A stretch of DNA of 64,000 nucleotides from Chryseobacterium oranimense (GTDB lineage Bacteria > Bacteroidota > Bacteroidia > Flavobacteriales > Weeksellaceae). Positions 8,991-17,074 of this stretch are shown piece after piece. The DNA is taken from NCBI RefSeq assembly GCF_900129755.1, contig NZ_FQWT01000008.1, positions 171,599 to 235,598 on the forward strand, read 5' to 3'. Under the pieces are notes generated by a model that did not search any database, was not told the origin of the DNA, and saw nothing but the letters and a program-made list of their open reading frames with translations. How positions within the stretch are numbered: the stretch's first letter is position 1; the number at the start of each line of letters is the position of its first letter. A program made the position numbers and the translations under genes.

Positions 8991-9578
8991 ATGAAAGAGC
9001 TTTTTGTAAACCGTTTTAAGTATTATAAGTCTCTCGGAGACAAATCCTTCGGGCAGCTTTCTGATGAGCAGATCTTCTGGCAGTACAATGATGAAAGTAA
9101 TTCCATCGCAGTAATTGTTAAGCATATTGCCGGGAATATGCTTTCCAGATGGACCAATTTTTTAACGGAAGATGGTGAAAAGTCCTGGCGGAACAGGGAT
9201 GATGAATTTGTGAATACTTTTAAAACCAAACAGGAGGTTACAGATTATTGGGAGAAAGGCTGGAAATGTTTTTTTGAAGCCCTGGATCAGGTTAATGAAG
9301 AAAACTTATATTCTACAATTTATATAAGGGGAGAAGCACATTCCGTTTTAGATGCTGTTCTGCGGCAGCTGGCTCATTATCCGTATCATATCGGGCAGAT
9401 CGTTTCTATTGCGAAAATGCTCAAAAATGAAGACTGGAAAACACTTTCTATTGCTAGGAACAAGTCTCAGGAGTTTAATGCTGCAATGAAAGATCAGTTT
9501 TCTAAGCCTGAAGAATCTTCCAATTCATCACCGGTGTGCTTTCAGAACAGTTCCGAAGTAAGGGATGAATTTAAATAA
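8991..9578 (+). CDS. DUF1572 / DinB-superfamily protein
   Basis: The ATG at 8991 gives 195 residues beginning M-K-E-L-F; the TTG six codons earlier adds nothing family-like. The sequence is a four-helix bundle of the DinB/YfiT type. It has the histidine in V-K-H-I-A-G-N and the later H-Y-P-Y-H-I-G-Q motif, which together form the three-histidine metal site of the superfamily. Members are metal-dependent thiol transferases or unknowns; no specific substrate can be read here. Probably cytoplasmic and transcribed alone, ahead of mtaB. Confidence 0.85.
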   Translation: MKELFVNRFKYYKSLGDKSFGQLSDEQIFWQYNDESNSIAVIVKHIAGNMLSRWTNFLTEDGEKSWRNRDDEFVNTFKTKQEVTDYWEKGWKCFFEALDQVNEENLYSTIYIRGEAHSVLDAVLRQLAHYPYHIGQIVSIAKMLKNEDWKTLSIARNKSQEFNAAMKDQFSKPEESSNSSPVCFQNSSEVRDEFK

Positions 9579-9648
9579 TAGATTGAATCAATTTAGCAGT
9601 ATTATTAAAATTACTATCTTTGCACCCATAAAATTTACGAGTCAATAA

Positions 9649-10995
9649 ATGTCTACTTTTCACGGAACTGCCGCATTTCATACCCTCGGCTGCAAATTAA
9701 ATTTTGCGGAAACATCTACTATTGCCCGTCAATTAACAGATGCAGGTTATGATAAGGTAAGCTTTGATGATAAAGCAGATGTTTATGTGATTAATACCTG
9801 TTCAGTAACTGAAAATGCTGACCGTGAGTGTAAACTTCATGTGAAGCGTGCTATGAAAGCCAATCCTGAAGGGCTGGTGGTTATCGTAGGATGCTATGCC
9901 CAGCTGAAACCCGAAGAAATTTCGCAGATTGAAGGGGTGGATCTCGTTCTGGGAGCCAAAGAGAAATTCAATATTCTGAGCTATCTCGATGATCTGGAAA
10001 AATCGGAAAGTGAAGGAGTGGTTCATTCATGTGAGATTGAAGAAACGGATTTCTTTATCGGAAGTTACTCAATCGGCGACAGGACAAGGGCTTTCCTGAA
10101 AGTACAGGATGGATGCGACTATAAATGTACATACTGCACCATTCCGCTGGCCAGAGGAATCTCTCGTTCAGATACCATCGAAAACGTAATCAAAAATGCC
10201 AGGGAAATTGCTGAAAGAGACATCAAAGAAATTGTTCTTACCGGTGTCAATATCGGGGATTACGGTAAAGGTGAATTCGGTAATAAAAAACACGAACATA
10301 CTTTCTTAGACTTAATTTCAGAACTCGATCAGGTGGAGGGAATCGAAAGAATCCGTATCTCTTCCATAGAGCCGAATCTTTTAAAAGATGAAAGCATTGA
10401 TCTTGTTTCCAAAAGCAAGAGCTTTGTTCCTCATTTTCATATCCCGCTGCAGTCAGGATGCGATGATTTATTGAAAAAAATGAAACGCCGTTATCTTACC
10501 AAGCTGTATAATGACAGAGTAAATAAAATCCGTGAGGTAATGCCGGATGCTGCCATTGGTGTAGACGTTATTGTTGGATTCCCCGGTGAAACGGAAGAAA
10601 AATTCATGGAAACTTATAATTTCCTGAACGAGCTTCCTATTACCTATCTTCACGTATTTACCTATTCTGAAAGAGAAAATACGGAAGCTGCCGATATGGA
10701 TGGTGTAGTACCAATTCCGGAAAGAAAAAAACGCAATAAAATGCTGAGAATACTTTCTGAAAAGAAGAAAATGGCATTTTACCAGACCCAGCTTGGAAAG
10801 ACACTTCCTGTTCTTTGGGAGCACGAAAATAAAGACGGCAAAATGTATGGCTTCACAGAAAACTATGTGAGAGTCCAGAAAGATTTTGATCCTGCATCCG
10901 TCAATCAGATTGAATTTCTAAATTTAGAAAAAATCCTGTCAGATGGCACGGTTTCTGTGCAGTCATCCTTCGAAAGTTTTTTAGCAAAAGCGTAG
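9649..10995 (+). CDS. mtaB: tRNA t6A37 methylthiotransferase MtaB
   Basis: 448 residues, the usual length. Cys15, Cys51 and Cys82 of the N-terminal methylthiotransferase domain bind one 4Fe-4S cluster. C156-D-Y-K-C160-T-Y-C163 is the radical-SAM CxxxCxxC motif for the second. A TRAM RNA-binding region follows at the C-terminus. The enzyme adds a methylthio group to t6A37 in tRNAs reading ANN codons. The variant H-T-L-G-C-K-L-N near the N-terminus and overall length fit MtaB rather than MiaB or RimO. A TATCTTTG box at 9615-9622 just upstream probably serves as its -7 element. Confidence 0.93.
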   Translation: MSTFHGTAAFHTLGCKLNFAETSTIARQLTDAGYDKVSFDDKADVYVINTCSVTENADRECKLHVKRAMKANPEGLVVIVGCYAQLKPEEISQIEGVDLVLGAKEKFNILSYLDDLEKSESEGVVHSCEIEETDFFIGSYSIGDRTRAFLKVQDGCDYKCTYCTIPLARGISRSDTIENVIKNAREIAERDIKEIVLTGVNIGDYGKGEFGNKKHEHTFLDLISELDQVEGIERIRISSIEPNLLKDESIDLVSKSKSFVPHFHIPLQSGCDDLLKKMKRRYLTKLYNDRVNKIREVMPDAAIGVDVIVGFPGETEEKFMETYNFLNELPITYLHVFTYSERENTEAADMDGVVPIPERKKRNKMLRILSEKKKMAFYQTQLGKTLPVLWEHENKDGKMYGFTENYVRVQKDFDPASVNQIEFLNLEKILSDGTVSVQSSFESFLAKA

Positions 10996-11046
10996 TCTCT
11001 TTGCAAAATTTCTACTAAATTTATTTTAACTTTAAATACCACATTC

Positions 11047-12561
11047 ATGAGAGATAAGTTTTTATCTTGGGGAATTGTATTGGTAATTGCAACATGGATT
11101 GTCGCGTTACTGATCAGAGCACATTACTGGATACCCATCCTTTTATCTGCTATCTATGCATTGGGCGTTTATAACGCTTACCAGTCGAAACACGCTATTT
11201 TGAGGAACTTCCCGGTATTGGGCTACTTCAGGTACTTTTTCGAGAGTATCTCACCCGAAATGCAACAGTATTTCATCGAAAGAGAGACAGATGGGAAGCC
11301 GTTTCCAAGAAATCAGCGTTCTGCGGTGTACAGACGTGCAAAAAATCTGAGTGATACCGTTCCTTTCGGGACACAGTTAGAAGTTAATCACAGAAAATAT
11401 GAAGGAATCAAGCATTCCATTTATGCGAAATCACCTAAAGAAGAGCTTCCGAGAGTATGGGTTGGGGGAGAGCAATGCACCCAGCCTTATCATGCCTCTC
11501 TCTTCAATATTTCAGCAATGAGCTTTGGAGCGTTAAGCGACAGGGCACAGATTTCCCTGAACAGAGGAGCTAAAAAAGGAAATTTCTATCATAATACAGG
11601 TGAAGGAGGTATTTCCCCTTATCACCTGGAAGGAGGAGATCTTTGCTGGCAGATCGGAACCGGATATTTCGGCTGTCGTGATGAAGAAGGGAAATTCAAC
11701 CCGGAACTGTTTGAAAAGTATTCCACCCTTCCTAATGTGAAGATGATTGAAATTAAACTTTCCCAAGGGGCGAAGCCGGGACATGGAGGAGTGCTTCCTG
11801 GAGTGAAAAACACCCCTGAGATTGCAAAGATACGTCACGTCACTCCGGGAATGACTGTTATTTCACCACCATCCCATTCTTCATTTTCCGATGCAGCTGG
11901 CCTGTTGAGGTTTGTACAGCAGCTTAGAGAGCTTTCCGGAGGGAAGCCAATCGGTTTCAAGCTTTGTATTGGAGATACCAAAGAGTTCGAGGATATCTGT
12001 GTACAGATGAATGTTCTAAAAATCTATCCTGATTTTATCACCATAGACGGAGCAGAAGGAGGTACAGGAGCAGCACCGCCGGAATTCTCAGATGGAGTGG
12101 GGATGCCTTTGGAGCCGGCTCTGATCTTTGTAAACAGAACTTTGAATAATTATAATTTAAGAAGCAAACTGAGAGTAATTGCTAGCGGAAAAGTCCTGAC
12201 AAGCTTGGATATTCTGAGAGCCATAGCTATGGGCGCGGATATGTGTAATAATGCAAGAGGATTTATGTTCTCTTTAGGGTGTATCCAGGCTTTAAGATGT
12301 AACAATAACAACTGTCCTACAGGTGTTGCCACTCAGGATAAAATGTTGGTTAAAGGCCTTGATGTTACTGATAAAAGTGAAAGAGTATACCATTTTCATA
12401 AAAACACCCTTCACACCTGCAATGAACTGATCGCAGCGGCAGGAAGAAACTCTTATGAAGAAGTAGATGCTACGATGTTCATGAGGGGAGATGAATTTGA
12501 TCATCTGGCAGATCTTTATTTCCCGGATATTTTAGGGAATGTAAAGCAGAAAGCAAGATAA
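11047..12561 (+). CDS. FMN-binding glutamate synthase family protein, membrane-anchored
   Basis: 504 residues: two N-terminal hydrophobic helices (roughly residues 7-23 and 29-45), then a glutamate synthase central/FMN domain. The motif G-C-I-Q-A-L-R-C-N-N-N-N-C-P-T-G-V-A-T has the Cx5Cx4C cysteines that bind a 3Fe-4S cluster, and G-A-E-G-G-T-G-A-A-P contributes to FMN binding. The glutaminase domain of true GltB is absent, so ammonia-dependent glutamate formation or another FMN/Fe-S redox reaction is possible; the substrate is not known for this stand-alone family. It is monocistronic with a strong terminator. Confidence 0.88.
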   Translation: MRDKFLSWGIVLVIATWIVALLIRAHYWIPILLSAIYALGVYNAYQSKHAILRNFPVLGYFRYFFESISPEMQQYFIERETDGKPFPRNQRSAVYRRAKNLSDTVPFGTQLEVNHRKYEGIKHSIYAKSPKEELPRVWVGGEQCTQPYHASLFNISAMSFGALSDRAQISLNRGAKKGNFYHNTGEGGISPYHLEGGDLCWQIGTGYFGCRDEEGKFNPELFEKYSTLPNVKMIEIKLSQGAKPGHGGVLPGVKNTPEIAKIRHVTPGMTVISPPSHSSFSDAAGLLRFVQQLRELSGGKPIGFKLCIGDTKEFEDICVQMNVLKIYPDFITIDGAEGGTGAAPPEFSDGVGMPLEPALIFVNRTLNNYNLRSKLRVIASGKVLTSLDILRAIAMGADMCNNARGFMFSLGCIQALRCNNNNCPTGVATQDKMLVKGLDVTDKSERVYHFHKNTLHTCNELIAAAGRNSYEEVDATMFMRGDEFDHLADLYFPDILGNVKQKAR

Positions 12562-12581
12562 TAATCAACAGATATAAACAT

Positions 12582-12613
12582 AAAAAACCGCCTTCATCTG
12601 AAGGCGGTTTTTT
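12582..12613 (+). terminator. Intrinsic terminator after the glutamate synthase-like gene
   Basis: A 15-bp stem (aaaaaaccgccttca and complement) with a 2-base loop, ending in six T. It lies 20 bases past the stop codon and 18 bases before the end of the convergent lipoprotein gene, so it may serve both directions. Confidence 0.9.
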
Positions 12614-12630
12614 ATATAATTGAATTTAAA

Positions 12631-13377
12631 TTATTGTCCATCCGGTCTGTCTGCTCTTCCATACACCTGGAAGTTGAACACCATAGAGTAATTTCTCAGA
12701 GAATACTGCGTATTGTAAGGATAGTGTGGATCTCTCGCAAAAGCAGCTCTTGAAGGCACAATAATAACTCCCTGAAGATTATAGGGGCTTCCACTTGAAA
12801 GATTGTTAAATGCCTTAAATTTCTGCATTGCTTCACGGAAGCCTTCGACTTCATAGTAACTTCTCTGTTTTGCAGCATCTGTTGTAGCTGCATCCAGCAC
12901 AGACTGTTTTACATAATAATACATAGGATCCACAATTGGAAGTCCGTTACCATTAATTGTGTTGGTAATGGCCAGAGTTGAAGCAAAAGCTACATTTCCA
13001 TCGGTATTAACAGCTAAAAGAGCATTAGCTCTCATCATCATAGTAAGAATATCTTTCGGACCGATGGTTTTAGCATCAGTTGCTGATGGCTGCGCCCCTT
13101 CCCGAACAATATAGATCGTTCCTGATGGAAGTGTTTCATAAGGCATATCTATCAGCTTCTTCTCATTATCATCACTGGTATCCGTAGTACTGAAAGCTTT
13201 TATATTTCCCTGGGCGTCCAGATAATTTTCGCTCATAAACTTCTTAATCGCCTGATCATCATAACTGTTCTGAACGGTAATGTCTTCCGGTTCTTTATAC
13301 GTTTCAATTTCATCATCTTTCTTACATGCAGAAAAACACAAAGATCCCGCAAGGATATATAAAAATATTTTTTTCAT
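12631..13377 (-). CDS. Lipoprotein with possible divergent FKBP-type domain, 248 aa
   Basis: The N-terminus has a lipoprotein signal peptide ending in F-S-A-C (Cys17), so the mature protein is lipid-anchored in the envelope. The C-terminal third, with E-G-F-R-E-A-M-Q-K-F and a V-I-I-V-P-S-R-A-A-F segment, resembles the last strands of FKBP-type prolyl isomerases seen in Flavobacteriia lipoproteins such as GldI. The full fold cannot be confirmed by eye. The mature N-terminus is acidic and linker-like. It is transcribed away from the hslR-like gene and stands alone. Confidence 0.6.
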   Translation of the reverse strand: MKKIFLYILAGSLCFSACKKDDEIETYKEPEDITVQNSYDDQAIKKFMSENYLDAQGNIKAFSTTDTSDDNEKKLIDMPYETLPSGTIYIVREGAQPSATDAKTIGPKDILTMMMRANALLAVNTDGNVAFASTLAITNTINGNGLPIVDPMYYYVKQSVLDAATTDAAKQRSYYEVEGFREAMQKFKAFNNLSSGSPYNLQGVIIVPSRAAFARDPHYPYNTQYSLRNYSMVFNFQVYGRADRPDGQ

Positions 13378-13432
13378 TTCAAAAAACTTTAATTACTTTA
13401 CAAATAATATAACGGCAAAAGTATAAAAAATT

Positions 13433-13873
13433 ATGAGAATAGATAAATTTTTATGGTGCATTCGTTTTTATAAGACGAGAAGTATTGCAGCAGAGGAAAT
13501 TAAAAAGAACAGGGTTTCCATAGGAACATCCGCCGTAAAGTCGTCTAAGGAGGTAAAAGAGGGGGATGTTATCAAGATTCGTAAAAATCAGATTGATTAT
13601 AAAATAAAAGTCACCCAGATCCCGAAAAGCAGGATGGGAGCCAAGCTTGTTCCCCTTCATATCCAGGATGTGACGGATAAAGAGCAGTATGAATTATTAA
13701 AGCTTCGTAAAATGTCACAGGATTATTATAGAAGCAAAGGTGAGGGAAGGCCTACGAAGAAAGACAGACGTGAGATGGATGAGTATGTAGGAAATGATAT
13801 TGCCTCAGATTTTACAGACTGGGATGATTTCTTTGGTGAAACAGCAGATGGCCCCGAAGACAGTGAAGATTAA
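13433..13873 (+). CDS. RNA-binding S4 domain protein, Hsp15/HslR type
   Basis: 146 residues. The first 60 form an S4 domain (M-R-I-D-K-F-L-W, T-R-S-I-A-A-E-E-I-K, V-x-I-G at the loop, then E-V-K-E-G-D-V-I). E. coli Hsp15 with this domain rescues stalled 50S subunits carrying nascent chains. The C-terminal tail is acidic and variable. It converges with aroK, with which it shares a terminator hairpin. Confidence 0.85.
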   Translation: MRIDKFLWCIRFYKTRSIAAEEIKKNRVSIGTSAVKSSKEVKEGDVIKIRKNQIDYKIKVTQIPKSRMGAKLVPLHIQDVTDKEQYELLKLRKMSQDYYRSKGEGRPTKKDRREMDEYVGNDIASDFTDWDDFFGETADGPEDSED

Positions 13874-13876
13874 ATG

Positions 13877-13900
13877 AAAAGCTCTAGAGATAGAGCTTTT
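13877..13900. terminator. Shared terminator, overlapping the aroK 3' end
   Basis: A perfect 10-bp inverted repeat (aaaagctcta / tagagctttt) with a gaga loop starts 4 bases after the hslR-like stop codon. Its right arm lies inside the last codons of the convergent aroK, so the aroK C-terminus is encoded within the hairpin. Confidence 0.75.
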
Positions 13901-14399
13901 CTACTATTTCCTGAACAATATCTTCCGGGGTTCTTGAATCTGTATTGATGCTGTACTGTGCTTTGCTGTAAAATGCATTTCTTTCAAACAAATGTTTAGC
14001 GATGAACTCAGGCAGATCTTCATCCGGAATATTGGCTATCAGCGGTCTTTTTTCTTTCTGCTTGGAAAGTCTTTCGTATAATGTACTGACGGAAGCCCTT
14101 AAAAAAATACTTTTTGAGCTGTGGTTGATAATTTCCATATTATTATAATAGACCGGCGTCCCTCCTCCCAGGCTTAAAACCACATTTTCTTCCGAAGCAA
14201 GAATTTCCTCCAGCGCCTCTCTTTCCAGCTTTCTAAACTGAATTTCCCCCTTTTTTTCGAAAATTTCTGGAATGGTTAATTTATTTCTCCTGGAAATCTC
14301 TTTATCGAGGTCAATGAGTTTAAAATTTATTTTATCGCTTAAAATTTTGGAAATGTGAGATTTGCCACATCCCATGTATCCGATCAGTGAAATAACCAT
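13884..14399 (-). CDS. aroK: Shikimate kinase
   Basis: 171 residues, normal length. It has Walker A G-Y-M-G-C-G-K-S at residues 7-14, the shikimate-binding D-x-D-x-E region (D-L-D-K-E-I), F-R-K-L-E-R-E, the L-G-G-G-T-P motif that contacts shikimate, and the lid arginine in E-K-R-P-L-I. It phosphorylates shikimate with ATP in the chorismate pathway, in the cytoplasm. It starts 115 bases from the first tRNA gene, in the opposite direction. Confidence 0.94.
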   Translation of the reverse strand: MVISLIGYMGCGKSHISKILSDKINFKLIDLDKEISRRNKLTIPEIFEKKGEIQFRKLEREALEEILASEENVVLSLGGGTPVYYNNMEIINHSSKSIFLRASVSTLYERLSKQKEKRPLIANIPDEDLPEFIAKHLFERNAFYSKAQYSINTDSRTPEDIVQEIVEKLYL

Positions 14400-14431
14400 G
14401 AATTTTTTTTAAACAAATTTGCAAAAAAGTT

Positions 14432-14460
14432 TTGAGATAATGAAAAAACGCCTATCTTTG
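14432..14460 (+). promoter_or_regulatory. Promoter of the tRNA-Lys/tRNA-Leu cluster
   Basis: TTG at 14432-14434, 18 bases, then TATCTTTG at 14453-14460 followed by CACC. This matches the phylum's TTTG / TAnnTTTG promoter and sits about 53 bases before the first tRNA. Confidence 0.75.
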
Positions 14461-14513
14461 CACCACTGAAAACGAGGGATATTATTCAAATATAAATCGT
14501 TTATAAAGTGGCC

Positions 14514-14586
14514 GACTCGGTAGCTCAGCTGGTAGAGCAATACACTTTTAATGTATGGGTCCTGGGTTCGAATCCCAGCCGGGTCA
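14514..14586 (+). tRNA. tRNA-Lys (TTT), copy 1
   Basis: 73 bases that fold into a full cloverleaf. The acceptor gactcgg pairs with ccgggtc (one T-G pair), the D arm is gctc/gagc, the anticodon arm ataca-CTTTTAA-tgtat has anticodon TTT, and the T arm is ctggg/cccag around TTCGAAT. CCA is not encoded. Copies 2 and 3 are identical. Confidence 0.97.
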
Positions 14587-14622
14587 CAAGCGAAAAAATT
14601 ACTGGATTTTTGTAATTTTATA

Positions 14623-14705
14623 GCCTGCGTGGTGAAATTGGTAGACACGCCATCTTGAGGGGGTGGTTTCCTAAGGATGTGCTGGTTCGAGTCCAGTCGC
14701 AGGCA
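14623..14705 (+). tRNA. tRNA-Leu (GAG)
   Basis: 83 bases. The acceptor gcctgcg pairs with cgcaggc. The anticodon arm ccatc-TTGAGGG-ggtgg gives anticodon GAG. A class II variable arm is followed by the T arm ctgg-TTCGAGT-ccag. It is co-transcribed with the flanking tRNA-Lys genes. Confidence 0.95.
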
Positions 14706-14760
14706 CTGCAAAGAAAATTTTATAATTAACAATGAAGTTATTTCATTTTTAATTGTGGCC

Positions 14761-14833
14761 GACTCGGTAGCTCAGCTGGTAGAGCAATACACTTTTAATG
14801 TATGGGTCCTGGGTTCGAATCCCAGCCGGGTCA
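14761..14833 (+). tRNA. tRNA-Lys (TTT), copy 2
   Basis: Identical to copy 1 over all 73 bases. Together with about 90 bases downstream, including a terminator, it forms one unit of a tandem duplication with copy 3 (offset 251 bases). Confidence 0.97.
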
Positions 14834-14889
14834 CAAGTTTACTGAAAAGTAAATTTTTTTCATATTAATATTTTGTGATTTGGTGTTTC

Positions 14890-14921
14890 AAAGGTCTCGT
14901 AAGAGACCTTTGATTTTTTTT
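14890..14921 (+). terminator. Terminator after tRNA-Lys copy 2
   Basis: A 9-bp perfect stem (aaaggtctc / gagaccttt) with a gtaa loop and an eight-T run. The same stem with an inverted loop follows copy 3. Confidence 0.88.
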
Positions 14922-14931
14922 ATAATTACTA

Positions 14932-14962
14932 TTGCAGGAATAAAAAAAGATTTATATCTTTG
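14932..14962 (+). promoter_or_regulatory. Separate promoter of tRNA-Lys copy 3
   Basis: TTG at 14932-14934, 20 bases, then TATCTTTG at 14955-14962 and GCACC, as upstream of copy 1. Because a terminator precedes it, copy 3 is an independent transcription unit. Confidence 0.75.
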
Positions 14963-15011
14963 CACCGCTTTAAAAACGATATCAGAAACGTTAATCGTTT
15001 TATTTGTGGCC

Positions 15012-15084
15012 GACTCGGTAGCTCAGCTGGTAGAGCAATACACTTTTAATGTATGGGTCCTGGGTTCGAATCCCAGCCGGGTCA
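15012..15084 (+). tRNA. tRNA-Lys (TTT), copy 3
   Basis: Identical to copies 1 and 2. Its downstream flank repeats that of copy 2 almost base for base. Confidence 0.97.
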
Positions 15085-15140
15085 CTAATTTACTGAAAAG
15101 TAAATTTTTTTCATATTAATATTTTGTGATTTGGTGTTTC

Positions 15141-15171
15141 AAAGGTCTCTTACGAGACCTTTGATTTTTTT
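15141..15171 (+). terminator. Terminator after tRNA-Lys copy 3 (loop inverted relative to copy 2)
   Basis: Same 9-bp stem as at 14890 but the loop is ttac instead of gtaa, its reverse complement. A T-rich run follows. Confidence 0.88.
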
Positions 15172-15190
15172 ATTATATGCAGTTTTATGA

Positions 15191-15223
15191 AAAAGAAAAA
15201 CTCTGATTATATTAACCAGAGTT
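15191..15223 (-). terminator. Terminator of panC
   Basis: On the minus strand a 7-bp stem (aactctg / cagagtt, 11-base loop) is followed by TTTCTTTTT. It lies about 50 bases beyond the panC stop codon. Confidence 0.65.
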
Positions 15224-15273
15224 GAGTTTTTATAAAAAAAGTAACGATGTATTTTTGTTGAACAATTGTTTAA

Positions 15274-16122
15274 TTAATCCAGGTGCATATTGTCAATAAG
15301 CCTCACTCCATCTACTACAACCACGATAAATGCTCTGTAATTCCTGTCTTTATAGAAAAAATCTGTTTCTTTTAAAGTGTTTTCATCGGCAATCAGGAAA
15401 TATTCCAATTTCATTCCCTGTTGCTGGTCAAAAATATCTGTTACTCTTTCTTTTATTTCAGGAATGGTGATCACGCGGAACCAATCGTTTACCTTAACCA
15501 GGGTTTCGTAAATCACCTTTGAGGCTTCTTTCCTGTCTTCATGAAGTCTTTGGTTTCTTGAGCTCAAAGCCAGGCCATTTTCAGCTCTGTAAATAGAAAC
15601 TCCTATGATCTTTACCGGAAGATGTTTCTTTTCAACCATTTTTTTAATGATGGCAAGCTGCTGGAAATCTTTTTCCCCGAAATACGCATGGTCCGGTTTT
15701 ACCTGTCTGAAAAGCTCTTCTACCACAGTTCCCACTCCATCAAAGTGTCCGGGTCTTGACTTTCCTTCCATCTCGTTTTCCAGTCCGTCGAAATCATAAT
15801 GCCGGCTTTCTGTTTTTTCAGGGTAAATGTCAGCTACTTCAGGAATGTAAACTGCATCCACCAATCCCGAATTTTCTAAGATAAGAATATCCCTGTTCAC
15901 ATCTCTTGGATATTTCTCCAGGTCTTCCGGATTATTAAATTGGGTAGGATTTACAAAAATTGAAGAAATTACCAGGTCATTATCTTTTCTGGCTTCTTCA
16001 TACAGGGAAAGATGGCCTTTATGAAGCGCTCCCATAGTAGGGGCAAAGCCTATCTTTTTACCCATTTCTTTCTGTCTTTCAATGAAATCCTGAAGGGTTT
16101 TCTTATTCTTTATAACTTCCAT
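15274..16122 (-). CDS. panC: Pantothenate synthetase
   Basis: 282 residues, typical length. The nucleotide-binding H-x-G-H signature appears as M-G-A-L-H-K-G-H-L-S-L near residue 30. G-E-K-D-F-Q-Q-L and the A-L-S-S-R-N KMSKS-like loop complete the active site. The enzyme condenses pantoate and beta-alanine with ATP to make pantothenate, the coenzyme A precursor, in the cytoplasm. It is divergent from the glycogen synthase-like gene, with a 170-base AT-rich region between the two starts. Confidence 0.95.
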   Translation of the reverse strand: MEVIKNKKTLQDFIERQKEMGKKIGFAPTMGALHKGHLSLYEEARKDNDLVISSIFVNPTQFNNPEDLEKYPRDVNRDILILENSGLVDAVYIPEVADIYPEKTESRHYDFDGLENEMEGKSRPGHFDGVGTVVEELFRQVKPDHAYFGEKDFQQLAIIKKMVEKKHLPVKIIGVSIYRAENGLALSSRNQRLHEDRKEASKVIYETLVKVNDWFRVITIPEIKERVTDIFDQQQGMKLEYFLIADENTLKETDFFYKDRNYRAFIVVVVDGVRLIDNMHLD

Positions 16123-16292
16123 AGTTTATTTTAATACTAATTCAAAAATACTAAAAATATCATATAATTATATGAGTTTTTAATAATTTGAAAATGGGAA
16201 TTATCGTAAAAAAATGTTAATTAAAATAATGTTGAATGTTTTTTTGTAATTTTGCACATTAAAGCATTTTTACAAAAATATAGATAGAATTT

Positions 16293-17063
16293 ATGCCGAA
16301 TCAAAAAATACTGTACATTACTACAGAGATGTATCCATATCAGGAAGATACGAATATGGCTGCATTGGTAAACAAAATGGCACTTAAGATGCACAATGAA
16401 GGCAATGATGTAAGAGTTTTTATGCCAAGATTTGGACAAATAAGTGAAAGAAAATTTCAACTTCATGAGGTGATCCGTCTTTCGGGAATGAACATTATTA
16501 TCAATGATCTGGACCAGCCTTTAATTATTAAAGTAGCATCTCTTCCGGGGGAAAGACTGCAGGTTTACTTTATTGATAACGAAGAATACTTCAAAAGAAA
16601 ACAATATTACGTAGATGATGAAGGAAATCCTTTTGACGACAACGACGAAAGAGCTATTTTCTTTGCAAGAGGAGTGATAGAAACCATCAAAAAATTAAAC
16701 TGGGTTCCCGATGTAATTCACTTAAACGGATGGATGTCTTCCTTTGTTCCTATTTACCTAAAAACATACTACGAATCCGATACCTATTTCAAAGATGCCA
16801 AGATCATCCTTTCCTTATACAATGAGAAGGATGCTGCACTGGACAAAAACATTGCCGAAAAACTGACATTCGATAATATTTCAGGATTAAAAGCGTTAGA
16901 TAATCCGACAATCAAAAGTTTTGTTATTGAAAGTATGAACTATGTTGACATGGTAGTGAAAGGAGATGAGTTTCTGGATGCAGATCTTGACAAAGGTTTC
17001 AATGAAACTGCCACTTCAAAATCGGAATACGTCGACGTAGATTCTATAAACCAAATTTATTAA
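16293..17063 (+). CDS. Glycogen/starch synthase-like protein, N-terminal GT5 domain only
   Basis: 256 residues. The start (I-L-Y-I-T-T-E-M-Y-P-Y), the V-R-V-F-M-P-R-F-G segment and the V-P-D-V-I-H-L-N-G-W motif match the N-terminal Rossmann half of GT5 glycogen synthases. The K-x-G-G glucose-binding motif near the N-terminus is degenerate (here D-T-N-M-A-A-L-V-N-K), and the whole C-terminal half of a normal enzyme of about 480 residues is missing. Catalytic glycogen synthesis is therefore doubtful; a regulatory or structural role is possible. A TAATTTTG box at 16247-16254 may be the -7 element. It is followed after 11 bases by the DUF4270 gene and then glmS. Confidence 0.78.
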   Translation: MPNQKILYITTEMYPYQEDTNMAALVNKMALKMHNEGNDVRVFMPRFGQISERKFQLHEVIRLSGMNIIINDLDQPLIIKVASLPGERLQVYFIDNEEYFKRKQYYVDDEGNPFDDNDERAIFFARGVIETIKKLNWVPDVIHLNGWMSSFVPIYLKTYYESDTYFKDAKIILSLYNEKDAALDKNIAEKLTFDNISGLKALDNPTIKSFVIESMNYVDMVVKGDEFLDADLDKGFNETATSKSEYVDVDSINQIY

Positions 17064-17074
17064 ACACATTTTTA

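Noticed and set aside
14677..15119. Two open frames overlapping the tRNA-Lys copies with nearly identical C-terminal halves
   Set aside because: They are translations of the tRNA genes and their duplicated flanks; the repeated protein sequence is a by-product of the DNA duplication.
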